Shown: piece by piece, positions 1-13,729 of the stretch
Layout of the letters: the number at the start of each line of letters is the position of its first letter
How positions within the stretch are numbered: position 1 is the stretch's first letter
Assembly (NCBI RefSeq): GCF_000143535.2
Contig: NC_037317.1
Span: forward strand, 2,294,001-2,358,000
DNA: 64,000 nt
Reading direction: 5' to 3'
From: Botrytis cinerea B05.10
Lineage: Eukaryota > Ascomycota > Leotiomycetes > Helotiales > Sclerotiniaceae
Translations under genes and position numbers: made by a program
Notes under the pieces: generated by a model
The model's input: the letters and a program-made list of their open reading frames with translations, nothing else
Told to the model about the DNA's origin: nothing
Databases searched by the model: none

Positions 1-1671
1 TGCTTGATCACGATTGCACGACTTGCCAATCCTCGCGAAGTTATAATATCGGTCCTGGCGGAATTGAAAAGGCTAGACCTGGATGGAATCGAAGATGACT
101 GGCATGGGGAAGAAGTTCGAGTTGAAGACCAGAATAAACCAGCGGCATCAAACGACCTTGATCGATTCTGTTTCATCCTTAGCCTTCTTTCTATCATTCA
201 CCCTCGAATCAAAACCAAGCATCCTTCACGCTTTTTAGCAACCACCATACATGCCATTGTGCAAGCGTTCCATCCTTCACACCGAGCTGTTATGGCGATT
301 GGCAAGTTTGCGCATATAGTCTCTGGAAAGAAGCGACCTACATTACCGGGAAGGAAATCCAGTCTCAGTATCGCCAGCGTTATGCGCCCAGAGATAGAAT
401 CAAATCTGCCTCCGGCACCCGACCCAGAAGCACAAGAAGAGGATACGTACGAATCTGCTATACAGAAGAAGCTTCTGCAAGGACTTGTAACGCATATGCT
501 GGAAATGTACATCGATGTTTATCCTTTGGAATGGGCTGGGAGATTGCAGGAATCATTTGATCCAAAAAGAGTTGTAGCAGGTAGAACGAGTTTGGCAGAG
601 GCCTTTCAAACCACGCCCGAGTATCAAACTCGAGAAACAGTTGCCGGTCAGCTTGTCGTAAGTGCCTCTACCGTATGGTTAACAATTCATTTCTAATTCA
701 TCTAGTCTCTATCTCGCGATCTCGAATTGGCCAATTACGATCTTTTGTTCGATACTATCCACTCAAAAGAACCTATTGCACATGCTCCAAATCCCGAAGA
801 TGATTTACCGGACTCACCTGAAGATATCCCACTTTCACCTGTTGGCTGCCTATTCCTTCTTACTTCTCTCATATTCTCATCAGTCATGTTCAAGTCGAAG
901 ACACCAGAACCAATCATGTCTATATTCCCTGACCATGCCAAATTGGTTGCCCGATTTTTTGAATCTGCAGCTGGCTCATCTATTGCCATTGTTGATGCAG
1001 TAGTCGCAATTGGGTTATGGTTAGAACATTCAAATAAATTTGTTTCTGGGGAGTTTAAAGACAATGACTACATGGCACATTTAAGGGCTTTATCATTATG
1101 GTCTGCCACAAATCCTTCTCCTGGCCTCCGTTATTGCACACACAAACTAACCTCTGCCATCCTACATGCCCATCCTGTGGATGCGATGAGGTTGACTTTT
1201 ATCTCGAAGACACTGAAGGGATCTTCGGATGAAATCGGTGCGATAGCACTCAAGGCATCTGCAATTACATGGCTCAAGGAAGAGTTAATTACAGCCCATG
1301 AGAGGAAAACACAAACACTTTTCTCTACAAACTCCGCACTTTTGGAGACACAATCCCAAATCTTCCCAAATCTTTCGTCGCTTGTCAACAAACCTGAGGA
1401 AGAAACGAGTGATGAGTTGATAGAGACCTTTTCAGTCCACATGGCCGCACTCAATTTTCTATTTTTCGTCGTAGGAGAGCAATACACGAATATCATACCT
1501 TCTGGAATGATGAAGCGAGTTGAGAGCGAATATCTAACTCCATTAAAGGCTGCTCAAGAAAGTGCATTGAAGTCTTTAGCCTCGACCAACGACATAGGAT
1601 CTCCACACATGGAATTTGAATTATTGGGTGAACAGATCTCAATGTGTTTTTCGAAACTCCATGAGAAATGA
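1..1671 (+). CDS. Ybp1/Ybp2-glomulin-like protein, 5' truncated by window edge
   Basis: The frame is open from the first base, so the gene starts upstream of the window. A 48-bp intron at 658-705 (GTAAGT, branch-like CTAAT, TCTAG) joins exon 1 to 706-1671 with the frame kept (...QLV|SLSRDLEL...). About 540 residues are visible. They are helix-rich, with no signal peptide or membrane segment. The stretch around YPLEWAGRLQ, followed by a conserved-looking SLSRDLELANYD region, resembles what I recall of the fungal Kinetochor_Ybp2/YAP1-binding (DUF1760) family, related to glomulin/ALF4. Ybp1 assists Yap1 oxidation in yeast and Ybp2 acts at kinetochores. That assignment is tentative because I see no catalytic motif. 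It converges on the galactanase gene. Confidence 0.45.
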
Positions 1672-2311
1672 TTGATGATTGACGAGTTACGATCAATGAA
1701 TACAGGTAAATGAAAGAGGGGATATACTTTCTTGTACCGTGGTTCATCTGACGTCTTTTACGGAGGTTTGGAGTATGGATACCTAGAATATATGTGCGAA
1801 TTGTTTGTGTATTTACGACGAAATGAACATCAAAGATTATAAGACTTTTCGAGGAATTTGCATCTTTTTGTGACAGTAATGGTCAATGATTGACTCGGGT
1901 ATGGTATATTGCAAAGATCTCGTATGATTTGGACCCAGAAGTAATTATTACTTTGAATAGAAATTCTCTACTGTTGACTTATTGGTATGTTTGCATATAA
2001 CGGCACTTGCATATCTCCAGTTATCGATTGACTGGGTACACAAAGTAAATCAACCTCCATGAAAGTCGAATTCGGACTATTAGAATTATTGAGAGCATTC
2101 GCATCACGCGGGGCAATTTTTATCATTGAGCACGCTTCACAAAGCATGGTGGAGGCCATGATTCAAAACGACCTTATACATTCCGGTCGTATATCAAAGT
2201 GAAATTTGTATATACAAATATTAAGGATCAAGTATATACAATTGAATATCCGTATTTCCCTTCCTTACCTTTCCCTCCCATCCATCTTTTTAGATCCCAC
2301 AATTCAAAAAA
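1672..2311. other. Intergenic spacer between convergent 3' ends
   Basis: About 640 bp between the stop of the Ybp-like gene and the stop of the galactanase gene. It is AT-rich and probably holds both 3' UTRs. The only short open frames are below 65 codons and show no recognisable protein. Confidence 0.6.
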
Positions 2312-5392
<3,081 letters not shown>

Positions 5393-6771
5393 ATGGCTGT
5401 AACGATACTCCATGATCGCGCCAGTCCTGAGCCTATAAGCAGAGAAATGAAATTACTCTTAGGGGAACGCGACGCACTGCAAGAGTCTTTACGAAAATTT
5501 CACGTAGAATCTCCCCGCCGAGTCGATTTCAAATTGGATAGTAAGTGGGTGAATGATATGGATGACGACGATAGTAGCGATTTCTTTGGGCTATTGGATA
5601 TTTCTATTAGAAATTGGGTTCTAAAAGAAGCAAAAACTTTGTCCCAGCTCGACGATCTCCAGGGCCGTGACCGTGAATTCTTTTTCAAAGAAGTGGCAAA
5701 AATAGTACTTCTTGAAGGACCAAACAAACAAGAATTACCAAAACGCCTGGAGTCTCCTAGAGTATTGGCATTTATTCTTGGAGCTCTGCTTAACCATCAC
5801 ATATTCAAGACTGTCTATGTCGATCCTTTTTTCTTTTTAGGCGAAGAAACATCGCAAATTCTCAACGATATCATGTCGCTAGGCAACATCTGTAGGTCGT
5901 TTTAATTCGAGTTTTGATTACATGAAATTAATCATGGATAGGGAACCTGGGGGCTTCTCAACGTTGGCGTGCATACACCTTGAAAATACTTCGTCCACTA
6001 GGCAAAACTGCAGATGCGAGAATTATCGAATCGGTAACACAAAAGCTCTTGCGCAATGCAGCAGTCTCCAAAGCTGCAGAATTTATGCGGACTCCCGCCA
6101 AGTATATCGTGAATGATCACCCGAATACGCTCCAGAAACTTGAGGATATATATATGGAGGCCGCTGAGCATTCATTCAAGATTTGGGTTCAGTCACCGAT
6201 GATAAAGCTCCTTGACGACCCCCCCAGCTTCTTGGGTCAGGCATATGATGCGCGAAATAAATTCATGAAAGCACACGATAGGGTCAACCATACTACCGAT
6301 ATCAATCCAAATGGCCAGAAGATAGCTATGGTTGTATCGCCTGCGATCGTGAGATGTGGGGTCCGCTTGGCAGATACTAATTACTATGAGACGAGATGGT
6401 GGCATGAGACTTTCATTTACAAACCTGCAAAAGTGTGGTTTTATGTTCCTAGGCCTGGAAGCCCCGTGATTAATGAGCAAGAGTTTGAGCCAATGCCTAT
6501 TCCTCCCTCACCAGTCAACGAATGGGTGACAATAACTCCTCCCCGAAGCGATTTGAGCCCAGAAACTCTAACCGAAAGATTCATTGAGCGTTTCGACAGA
6601 GTGACTTCGCTTGAACTCGTCAAACCCTACCTAGACGACTTTGCTGAACAGCTAAGACCTGTGATAGAAGGGTTACGTGGAGAAGTAGCGCAACGAATTG
6701 AAGAGTGCAACGAAATGGAAAAGGAAAGAGATGAATTCAGGAGGAAGTACCTCGAGGCTCTTGGATCTTAA
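5393..6771 (+). CDS. Unknown fungal coiled-coil protein, paralog A of the Hsp70-flanking pair
   Basis: Exons 5393-5891 and 5942-6771 with a 50-bp intron (GTAGGT...GATAG) that splits a Trp codon in phase 1. The product is 442 aa. An N-terminal acidic helical part (about 1-115) is followed by a helical block containing LLEG and PKRLESPR, then LGALLNHHIFKTVYVDPFFFLGEE (residues about 130-155), then NLGASQRWRAYTLKILRPLGK and a C-terminal region with AKVWFYVP. The same order occurs in the gene at 10502-12329, so the two are paralogs. The C-terminus becomes a coiled coil (IEECNEMEKERDEFRRK) but stops at 6771. The next frame continues as coiled coil to 6880, suggesting a frameshift or unresolved splicing. 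Function unknown; no catalytic motif or membrane segment. It converges with the Hsp70-like gene. Confidence 0.75.
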
Positions 6772-7787
6772 GACCATGCAAATGAAACACGAAAAGGATA
6801 TCAAAGCTCTTCAACAGCAGCTTCAAGATCAGAAGGAAAACGTGGCGTTGGAAATAGAACGCCTCCAATCTGGGTTGTAATTTGCCTGTCAATTTCAAAA
6901 TGTATTGCTCATTAGTATTTATCTATTCATGTATTCGAATGATCGATGTTAGTTTAAAAATGCGGGGTTTTTCTTTTTACATGTTCTGAGCTGTTAGTTC
7001 CAATGCCAAATTTCAATTTCGTTCGTTCCTTGTTTTCTTTTAGGGGGTATGTTTGTGCAATTCTTACTATCAATCGAGCGAAAGGCAATCATGTGTAAGG
7101 CCGGATAATTGCTCATGAATACTGTACCAATGAGTATAGGGCTACTAGTAGACAAACATCATATGGATGTTTTATATTGTTGTTCAAAAAGCTAAATCAT
7201 CATCAATTGACATTAGTTGATATGCTTCAAGTGATGTTTCGACTATTTAATGACACTCGCCTCATTGAAAATGTGTATAGTTGACATAGGTTCGATATTA
7301 CTCATAGTTGTGTCATATCTAGATTACATGATGCCATCTACTTCATGTATAATCTTATGTGCAAAATCCTTAAAGATATTACAGTATCTAGGCCTTTCTA
7401 TGGATCGGCTTCTCTGCTCGTAAAGTTAAGCAGGTGCGGTAGACCCTACTGTTTGCCCAGTCCTGAGATTCATGACCGAATAGTCAAGTTAGATCCGTAT
7501 TCTTACCAGAAAGATGGCTGGAACAAGCTAGTCAATACACCAGTAAATGGCATCAATTGCATACCAATGCTGATTTCGCTCCAGGAAAAGTCACAATAAT
7601 GGAAAATGAATTGAGTAATACGCGGCGCTGCACAATTGAGATATTCCTCATTCTTTATTCCTGACGTTGGCTAAAACCAAAACTAAAAATCCAAGTTCCA
7701 CGCAAAGTATCTAAACTCAATCTACTGATATCTCTTCCTCATTATCAACCTCTACAATCTATGAGTATTGATAATTGTTTTACCACT
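6772..7787. other. Intergenic spacer with possible lost coding tail at 6772-6880
   Basis: The first 110 bp encode, in the +1-shifted frame, a coiled-coil tail (KHEKDIKALQQQLQDQK) ending at 6880. The rest is AT-rich and without a convincing gene. An 84-codon open frame at 7345-7599 (+) has no recognisable product. Confidence 0.5.
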
Positions 7788-10237
7788 TCAATGATCAGGA
7801 AACTCGATAGTAGTGTCGGATACCACTCTACCTCCAACAGCGAGCCTGAATTTCAAATTGGCTCCTCTGTCACCAAAAATAACTTGAATCTGAAAATGGA
7901 ACTCATGAACCATCTTGTCGAGACGCTGGTTGAATCTTGACTTGCTGTTCAACCCAAAACTGAAATCTGAGGGGAAGTTGTAAGGTATTTTGCCGACGCT
8001 CTTGACTCCTGTTTTACTGGTTAGTACCGTGGACTCTGTTGAGTCAACATATATTGGCAAAGAACTGTGAACTTACGTGGATCGTCCATCCTATCAGGTT
8101 GTTGATCTCCTTCGCATGAATAAAGTTCAATCATAGAGCTTATAGGCTTTCCAGGGCGGTAAGGGGAGGAACAGCCTTCTGAATGAAACCACCCCGCAGT
8201 TATCTCATCGCCCTATAAGTGTTAGAATTACTGTCTTCATATGCTTTTTGAAAATTCCCTCACTTTTGAAACACACCATACTGCTCGGCCTTTACAATAC
8301 TTTTGATTCGAGTAGTCGTCGATGTATGCGTACTTTTCCTCATCGAGCAATTCCCGGAAGACGCGGCTAATTCGGAAACCGTAATGCCGACGAACATACT
8401 TAATACGAGGCGCAAGTTCTTCCAGTGCCCGAATTCCAGCACCTCTCAGAACTGCGAGATCACTATTTAGCAGATTAGATGCGACGAGTCACCAGAGTGG
8501 CTGCATACTCACGGACGGACAGGGCATAGAAGCTCAATTTTTCCATTTGAAGCACACCACGATAATAATCTGTCGTGTAGATACTTCGAAGCTCCCATTC
8601 CACCCACAAGAGTTATACGCTTCACTAGAGTTAGACAGTGAAGGCGAATGCCTAGATATGACAAGGCCATATTGAAACTTACATGGATTTTTGCTCTCCT
8701 TTGGTGCTCTGCTTGGACGACTTGTTTCTGAACTAGTTTGATTACTCGATCGACGATTGGATCGAACACAGACTTCATGTCCTCACTGAAACTGTGTCAG
8801 TAGCTTGCGATAATACATGTACAAGACCGCCAAGTCTAATCCTTACTCATTGTCTGAGTTTGAAGTAGGAAATTATATTGATGGGAATTCACACTTGCAA
8901 ATCGAGGTCAACTTACAGTGATAGGAAAATAAGATTATCAACCCTGTCATAATGATGCGAGCTTGGCAAATCGAGGTACAGCGGACCTAGCTCGAAGGTG
9001 CCAGAATCCTCCATGTTGCCACCGAAGCTTTTCTTAAGCAACTCCCAGTTGTCCATTAAAACGCTTCCCGGTCCCTTTCTCGAATATGGGATGCTTTCGA
9101 AAGCATCGCCGAAACGATCAGATAAGAGGGCGTGAAGGTGACGATCAATATAAGTTGAGCCACATTTCCCACCTATATATAAATAAGTTAGCTGTACATT
9201 TAATGTGGAGCAAATGTCATCCATTGCACAAGAGGCGGTATAGACGACCAAATGACCTTCTCAGTGAGTGAATATACTGACCTATTCCAATGCAAAGCTC
9301 TTCAAAGGTCAATTTCGGCTCAACTGAAGTGACTGTGTACGTGGTGATATCGACCGTCCCTCCCCCACAATCACATATCAAGACATTGTCACCACGCTGG
9401 GATATTAATCAGCATGTCATTAGTCATTTGAGATACTGTGAGGGCTTACCTGCACAGCATTGAGAGTTCCTGGTGCAGCAAGCTCTTTCAAAGTTGCAAT
9501 CGCTGCCGCTTCTGGTTCCGCAATTGTGTGTATCTGATCCATTGGATTCTTTGCAAATCCAGCTCTCTTGGCAGCGTTCAAGGTGGCATGCTTTGCTTCA
9601 TCAGACCATATGGCTGGCAAAGTAATCCAGCATTCTTTTGGCGACATCCTGAAGGCGTCTTTTCCGAGTGTTCTTTCGGCATACCCAGAAAAGCTAACAT
9701 ACAACTCATGGAGATAGTCCTCACAGACACCCTTACAGTCACGATGTGATGGCAAGTGCATCATTCCATCATCGATGACTAGTTTTGAGATTATATCGTC
9801 GTCTTCGCCAAAGACAGCATTCTTGTCCAGAAGGAGCTTCGTCCAAGAACATGACGTATGTCTTGGTCCTACTTCAGAGCCCCATGCGTTCTTTTTTAAA
9901 ATCGTATTCTCTTTCGCATATGCAAACCTGGATGGGACCTTTCTTTGCCCGTTTTCGTTTTCGGCGTGAAGAGGAAGAATTATAAGTTCATCGCTATTTT
10001 GCATGGTGCTAATGCCACAAATAATACCTAGGCATATGTGAGCAAAGAGGGGAGAATAAGATCATAATACACACCTGAGAATGTAGTTCCATAGTCTATG
10101 CCGACAATGATTTTATGAAGTGGCGATAAACCTGTAGCAATTGCTTTGTTGGGTCCCGAAATATCACTGGAAGGTTGGGATGACATTATGTGAAATTCGC
10201 GCTGGCGTTGATATTGTACGTTGATATTGGAGTTCAA
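7788..10237 (-). CDS. Hsp70/HSPA12-like ATPase-domain protein
   Basis: Nine exons: 10075-10237, 9450-10027, 9282-9396, 8917-9172, 8683-8785, about 8513-8619, 8264-8462, 8077-8212, 7788-8008. The result is about 625 aa. Hsp70-type actin-fold motifs appear in order: phosphate-1 IIVGIDYGTTFSG, WITLPAIWSDEAK, IAEPEAAAIATL, phosphate-2 ICDCGGGTVDITTY, ITLVGGMGASKYL (adenosine motif), then PDLAVLRGAG and IKYVRRHYGF. The C-terminal part matches the divergent HSPA12-like/'Hsp70 family' fungal proteins and there is no canonical peptide-binding domain. It therefore probably binds and hydrolyses ATP, but classical chaperone function is not assured. The start could be 10237 or the second Met at 10186. 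The exon 5/6 junction is odd: the obvious CTAG acceptor puts a stop in frame, while an AAG acceptor 5 nt further restores it. Flanked by two paralogous unknown genes. Confidence 0.88.
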
Positions 10238-10501
10238 AATTTCTGCTGGAATGGGGACAAACTTATTAATTTATACCAACATCTTATCTTTTGACGAATG
10301 ATTGGTCTCGCATACTTCCAAACAGTGAGTCCTGGAGCTTTCCACACGCATATTGTAATGTCTCTGAAGGCCGCATACTACGAAACAATTCTACTGCTAC
10401 CTTGACGGTCGGCGAAACTTCCACCCAACCCTTACAATCGAATCGGCAACTTCAATTGGAAAGGAACCCTACCGAAGTAATCTAATTGCCATAAATGCTA
10501 C
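10238..10501. promoter_or_regulatory. Divergent promoter between the Hsp70-like gene and paralog B
   Basis: 264 bp separate the two divergent start codons, so they probably share regulatory sequence. A 64-codon open frame at 10291-10485 (+) could be an upstream ORF or part of the leader of paralog B. It has no recognisable content. Confidence 0.5.
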
Positions 10502-12329
10502 ATGGTACAAGATTTCCTTCAGTTTTTTACTCAAAATAGGAAATCGCAAAACATGGGAATTCAAGCCGTCCTCCAACATTTCAACTTCAAACCGAAGAGT
10601 GAGAATCGAAGAAGTCACATTTACCCCGTACGAACGATACCATGTCAGGATAAGCTACAGAACACTTCTTGGTCGTTCAGGAAATCTTCAATTTTTAGCA
10701 GGGGTCGACTGATACTCCAGCGCTTCAGATCCCACAGCACCTTTCCTTCCAAATGCAAAACTAAGGATGGAGAATTTCCCGTGGCAGATAATATAGGAGA
10801 TTTGTGTGTTGGGTCCATAGAGTTAAGGAATTCTTGTTCAGAAGTTCCGTCGCAAAAGACTTTCCCCAATCACACCACATCTTCAATTTCTCTGAACTCA
10901 GAAACCAGGTCGTCTGCGCCCGTATTCATAGGTCATGGTGTTTCGACGTTTGCTGAGCTGGATAGTCACACCGGCGTTGCGAAATGCGACTATATTTTGG
11001 CTGATATCCGTTCTATACACTCCGGCGAGACTCAAGGAAATTTGCCATCTACCCTGAAATCTCAAGATAACCCCCGGTTACCTCACACGAAGCACGTCGT
11101 TGATCTAAATAGGGCCCAAACTTCGTCGATAAGCGCTCTGCCTAGAAAGCCATTGCCGGACGCGATTCATGTTTCAGACTCAACCCCGTTCCATGATTTT
11201 CCAATGGATATTAGCCGAACTTCGAAAAGATTGGAAGTCGAAGTGCATCGGTGTTATGAAGAGCTTCGAACATTGAAGAAGGAAATAGTCGACCTAAAGG
11301 AAAACGAGTCAGAATTGCAGCAAAGCAATCAGCGAGACAGAGAAGAATGCAGTCGAGCTGTACTTGCTCTTCAAGAGATGGCCTTCAAGTCATGGAAAGC
11401 ACAGACATGGCTCCCTACTGATCATGATACTGTCAACCTTGAAATTTCTACACTTCAGGCAGCAATGAGCGGATGGATCCGGGGTGCAACCAGTAACGAC
11501 TCTCGACTTGACGATTTATCTGAAGTATTTCGAGGAGAAGATCAGGCCAAACATGCATTGCGGGAGGAGCTGTCGAAAGTGATGGTCTTCAAAAACGATA
11601 TGCTGCCCCAAGGACTACCTCAGAAACGGGCTAAAAAAATCCTGCTCGAGGCGCTTCTTGCTCATCATCTATTCACAAATGTATTCTCGTCGCCATTCTC
11701 TTTTCTCGGAGATGAGATAACGAGCTTAGATTCTATTTATAGAACGGGATTATCATGTATGCACACTCATTTTTTTTCTTTCAACGAGCTAGCTAATGAA
11801 TACAGGGAATATTGCAGATGCGCATAGATGGCGCTCTGATACACTGAGACTGTTGTGTCCAGAGCCTTCGGGAAATAACGATGCTGAGGCTATCAGACTC
11901 AAAATGCCAGCTTTACTTGATGATAGAGGAAAGGCTCAAGCGGGGAACTTCATCAAAAGCCCTGCTCGGTGCTTCTTCGTCACAACCCCAGAAACAACGG
12001 CCGGTCTTCAAAGAATATACCAGCAGGCCACCGGTCTAGCCTACCATCTCTGGACTCGACGATCAATGCTCAAAATAGTGACGCTCAAGGACTTAAACCC
12101 CTTCTTCGACCATCTTGACATACAGATGGCTCGTCACACTAACGTGCAAGAAGATATCAAAGATACGCTAACAGGCCAACCGATTAGTCTGGTAATGTAC
12201 CCCGGTGTTGTGGCGTATGGCTTGGACGAGTGTGTAGATTATGAAACTCCACGACCGTGGATGCCAGCGAAAGTTTGGTTGTACAAGCCACAAGTGCAAG
12301 TTGAGGGGGATTCAGAGATGAAAAAATAG
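10502..12329 (+). CDS. Unknown fungal coiled-coil protein, paralog B of the Hsp70-flanking pair
   Basis: Exons 10502-11756 and 11806-12329, intron 49 bp (GTATGC...TACAG), phase 1, splitting a Trp codon at the same protein position as in paralog A. The product is 592 aa. Residues 1-235 are Ser-rich and probably disordered, with no counterpart in A. A coiled coil follows at about 240-300 (RLEVEVHRCYEELRTLKKEI). The shared domain comes next: LPQKRAKKILLEALLAHHLF, SSPFSFLGDE, NIADAHRWRSDTLRLL, SPARCFFVTTPETTAGLQ and AKVWLYKPQ near the end. It stops 20-30 residues after that motif, so it lacks A's terminal coiled coil. Function unknown. The start is the first ATG in a frame that stays open; a shorter protein starting further down is possible. 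Confidence 0.75.
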
Positions 12330-13729
12330 GAGTTACTATCATCTGATTTAGGGTTGGACGAAAGCGGAGTTTTGATATTAGGCATGATGGTATTGCAGCT
12401 AGGGTAACTCCCTGAAAATAACAAGCTGTGCACCAAATCATGCCTTGGACTGTGAAATGATTGATTGTAGAAATACTTATATGTGAAATTTGTTCAACTG
12501 CTATCAAACCATCGTGCACCTTGAAAGAGGAGGGGGGGGGTACGAAGAGATTTCATTTGTATCTGCATTCCCACTCTCTGAAATTACGCGTGCAGTAGCA
12601 TATCCCCAGTATTGACATTATGCGTCGGGGCCCTTTGATAACAAACAAGAATTCTGAAGAGAAACAGGAAGATCTACCCAGCCCCCAATGTTTTAAAATA
12701 GTTAACGAGAAAAAAGGAGAAAACACATATAAAATCCACCGAACTTACTTAATATACGGTTCATGCCTACTCATCCCAAAATACCCGAATACACCCCCAC
12801 AGCCCAAAGCAATCTACAAGCACCTCCAAATCCTTCATCTTCATCATTCGCATTCACATTCGCATTCATCCTAGAAAAGAACACTTTCTCCCCCACATCT
12901 CCAATTCTGGCACTATACTTAAACATATATACTCCCAACCAACCACCAACCAGCACCAGAAACCTCAAAAGATCGCTTAATCAGACTGTCAGGTTCCTTT
13001 ACTAATAACAACCACCTCTCACAACTACACAGCTACCCTCATAATCCTCTCAATTACAATCAAATCGTCATATCAACCCCGACTCCCACCATCCCACCAT
13101 CTCGCCACCATAAAATTCAAGTCCTCTTTTCTCCTTTCTAGCTTCCCAGCCGCAGCTCCAATATACCCCCAACTGACCAAGAAAACCTACTGCAGATATA
13201 CAAACATGCTTCAAGGAGTTCTTTTCACCTACTCACCTACTCACCTACTCACCTATCCAATCTACGCATTATCCAGCCACCTTCATTATGCTCTAAGAGA
13301 AAGTGAAAAAAGTGAATCTAACAAGTACAATTGATTTATTACTAGGCATCCACATCCACACACACATACATTCACATTCACGAATCCACAAATCCACAAA
13401 TCCTCCCCATTTTCTAATCCATCCACCCGATGAATTCTGACTCAGAAAAGGGAGTAAACAGAACCATCATACAATACAAAAAGAAAAAAAAAAGATGCAA
13501 CCAATGTAATCCAGAGACCTCCATCCTTCCCTCCCCCTCCCAACCGACCAAACTCCTATCTCCACACTACCTGAGTACCCGAGTACCAAAAGTTCGTCTA
13601 ATTTCATACAAACATATACCAAAGAAGGAAAGAAAACCAAGTAAGATACAACAGTCTCGAGAAAATAGTAACACAATCCAAAGATTTCCATACATATGTC
13701 CAGCGAATCTAAAACTCACAATCTAGAAT
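12330..13729. other. Intergenic spacer, low-complexity, 3' of paralog B and POLG
   Basis: 1.4 kb between convergent genes. It holds a G run near 12531-12540, pyrimidine-rich stretches and an 8-bp tandem repeat (listed separately). Open frames here are compositional and none has a protein-like domain. Confidence 0.6.
13225..13256. repeat. Tandem 8-mer TCACCTAC, about four copies
   Basis: Three perfect copies and one with a single change, in a non-coding AT/C-rich stretch. Confidence 0.9.

Noticed and set aside
7380..7500. Sequence with AGTTAAGCAGG resembling a 5S rRNA core
   Set aside because: Outside that short stretch it does not match fungal 5S rRNA and the terminal stem is absent.
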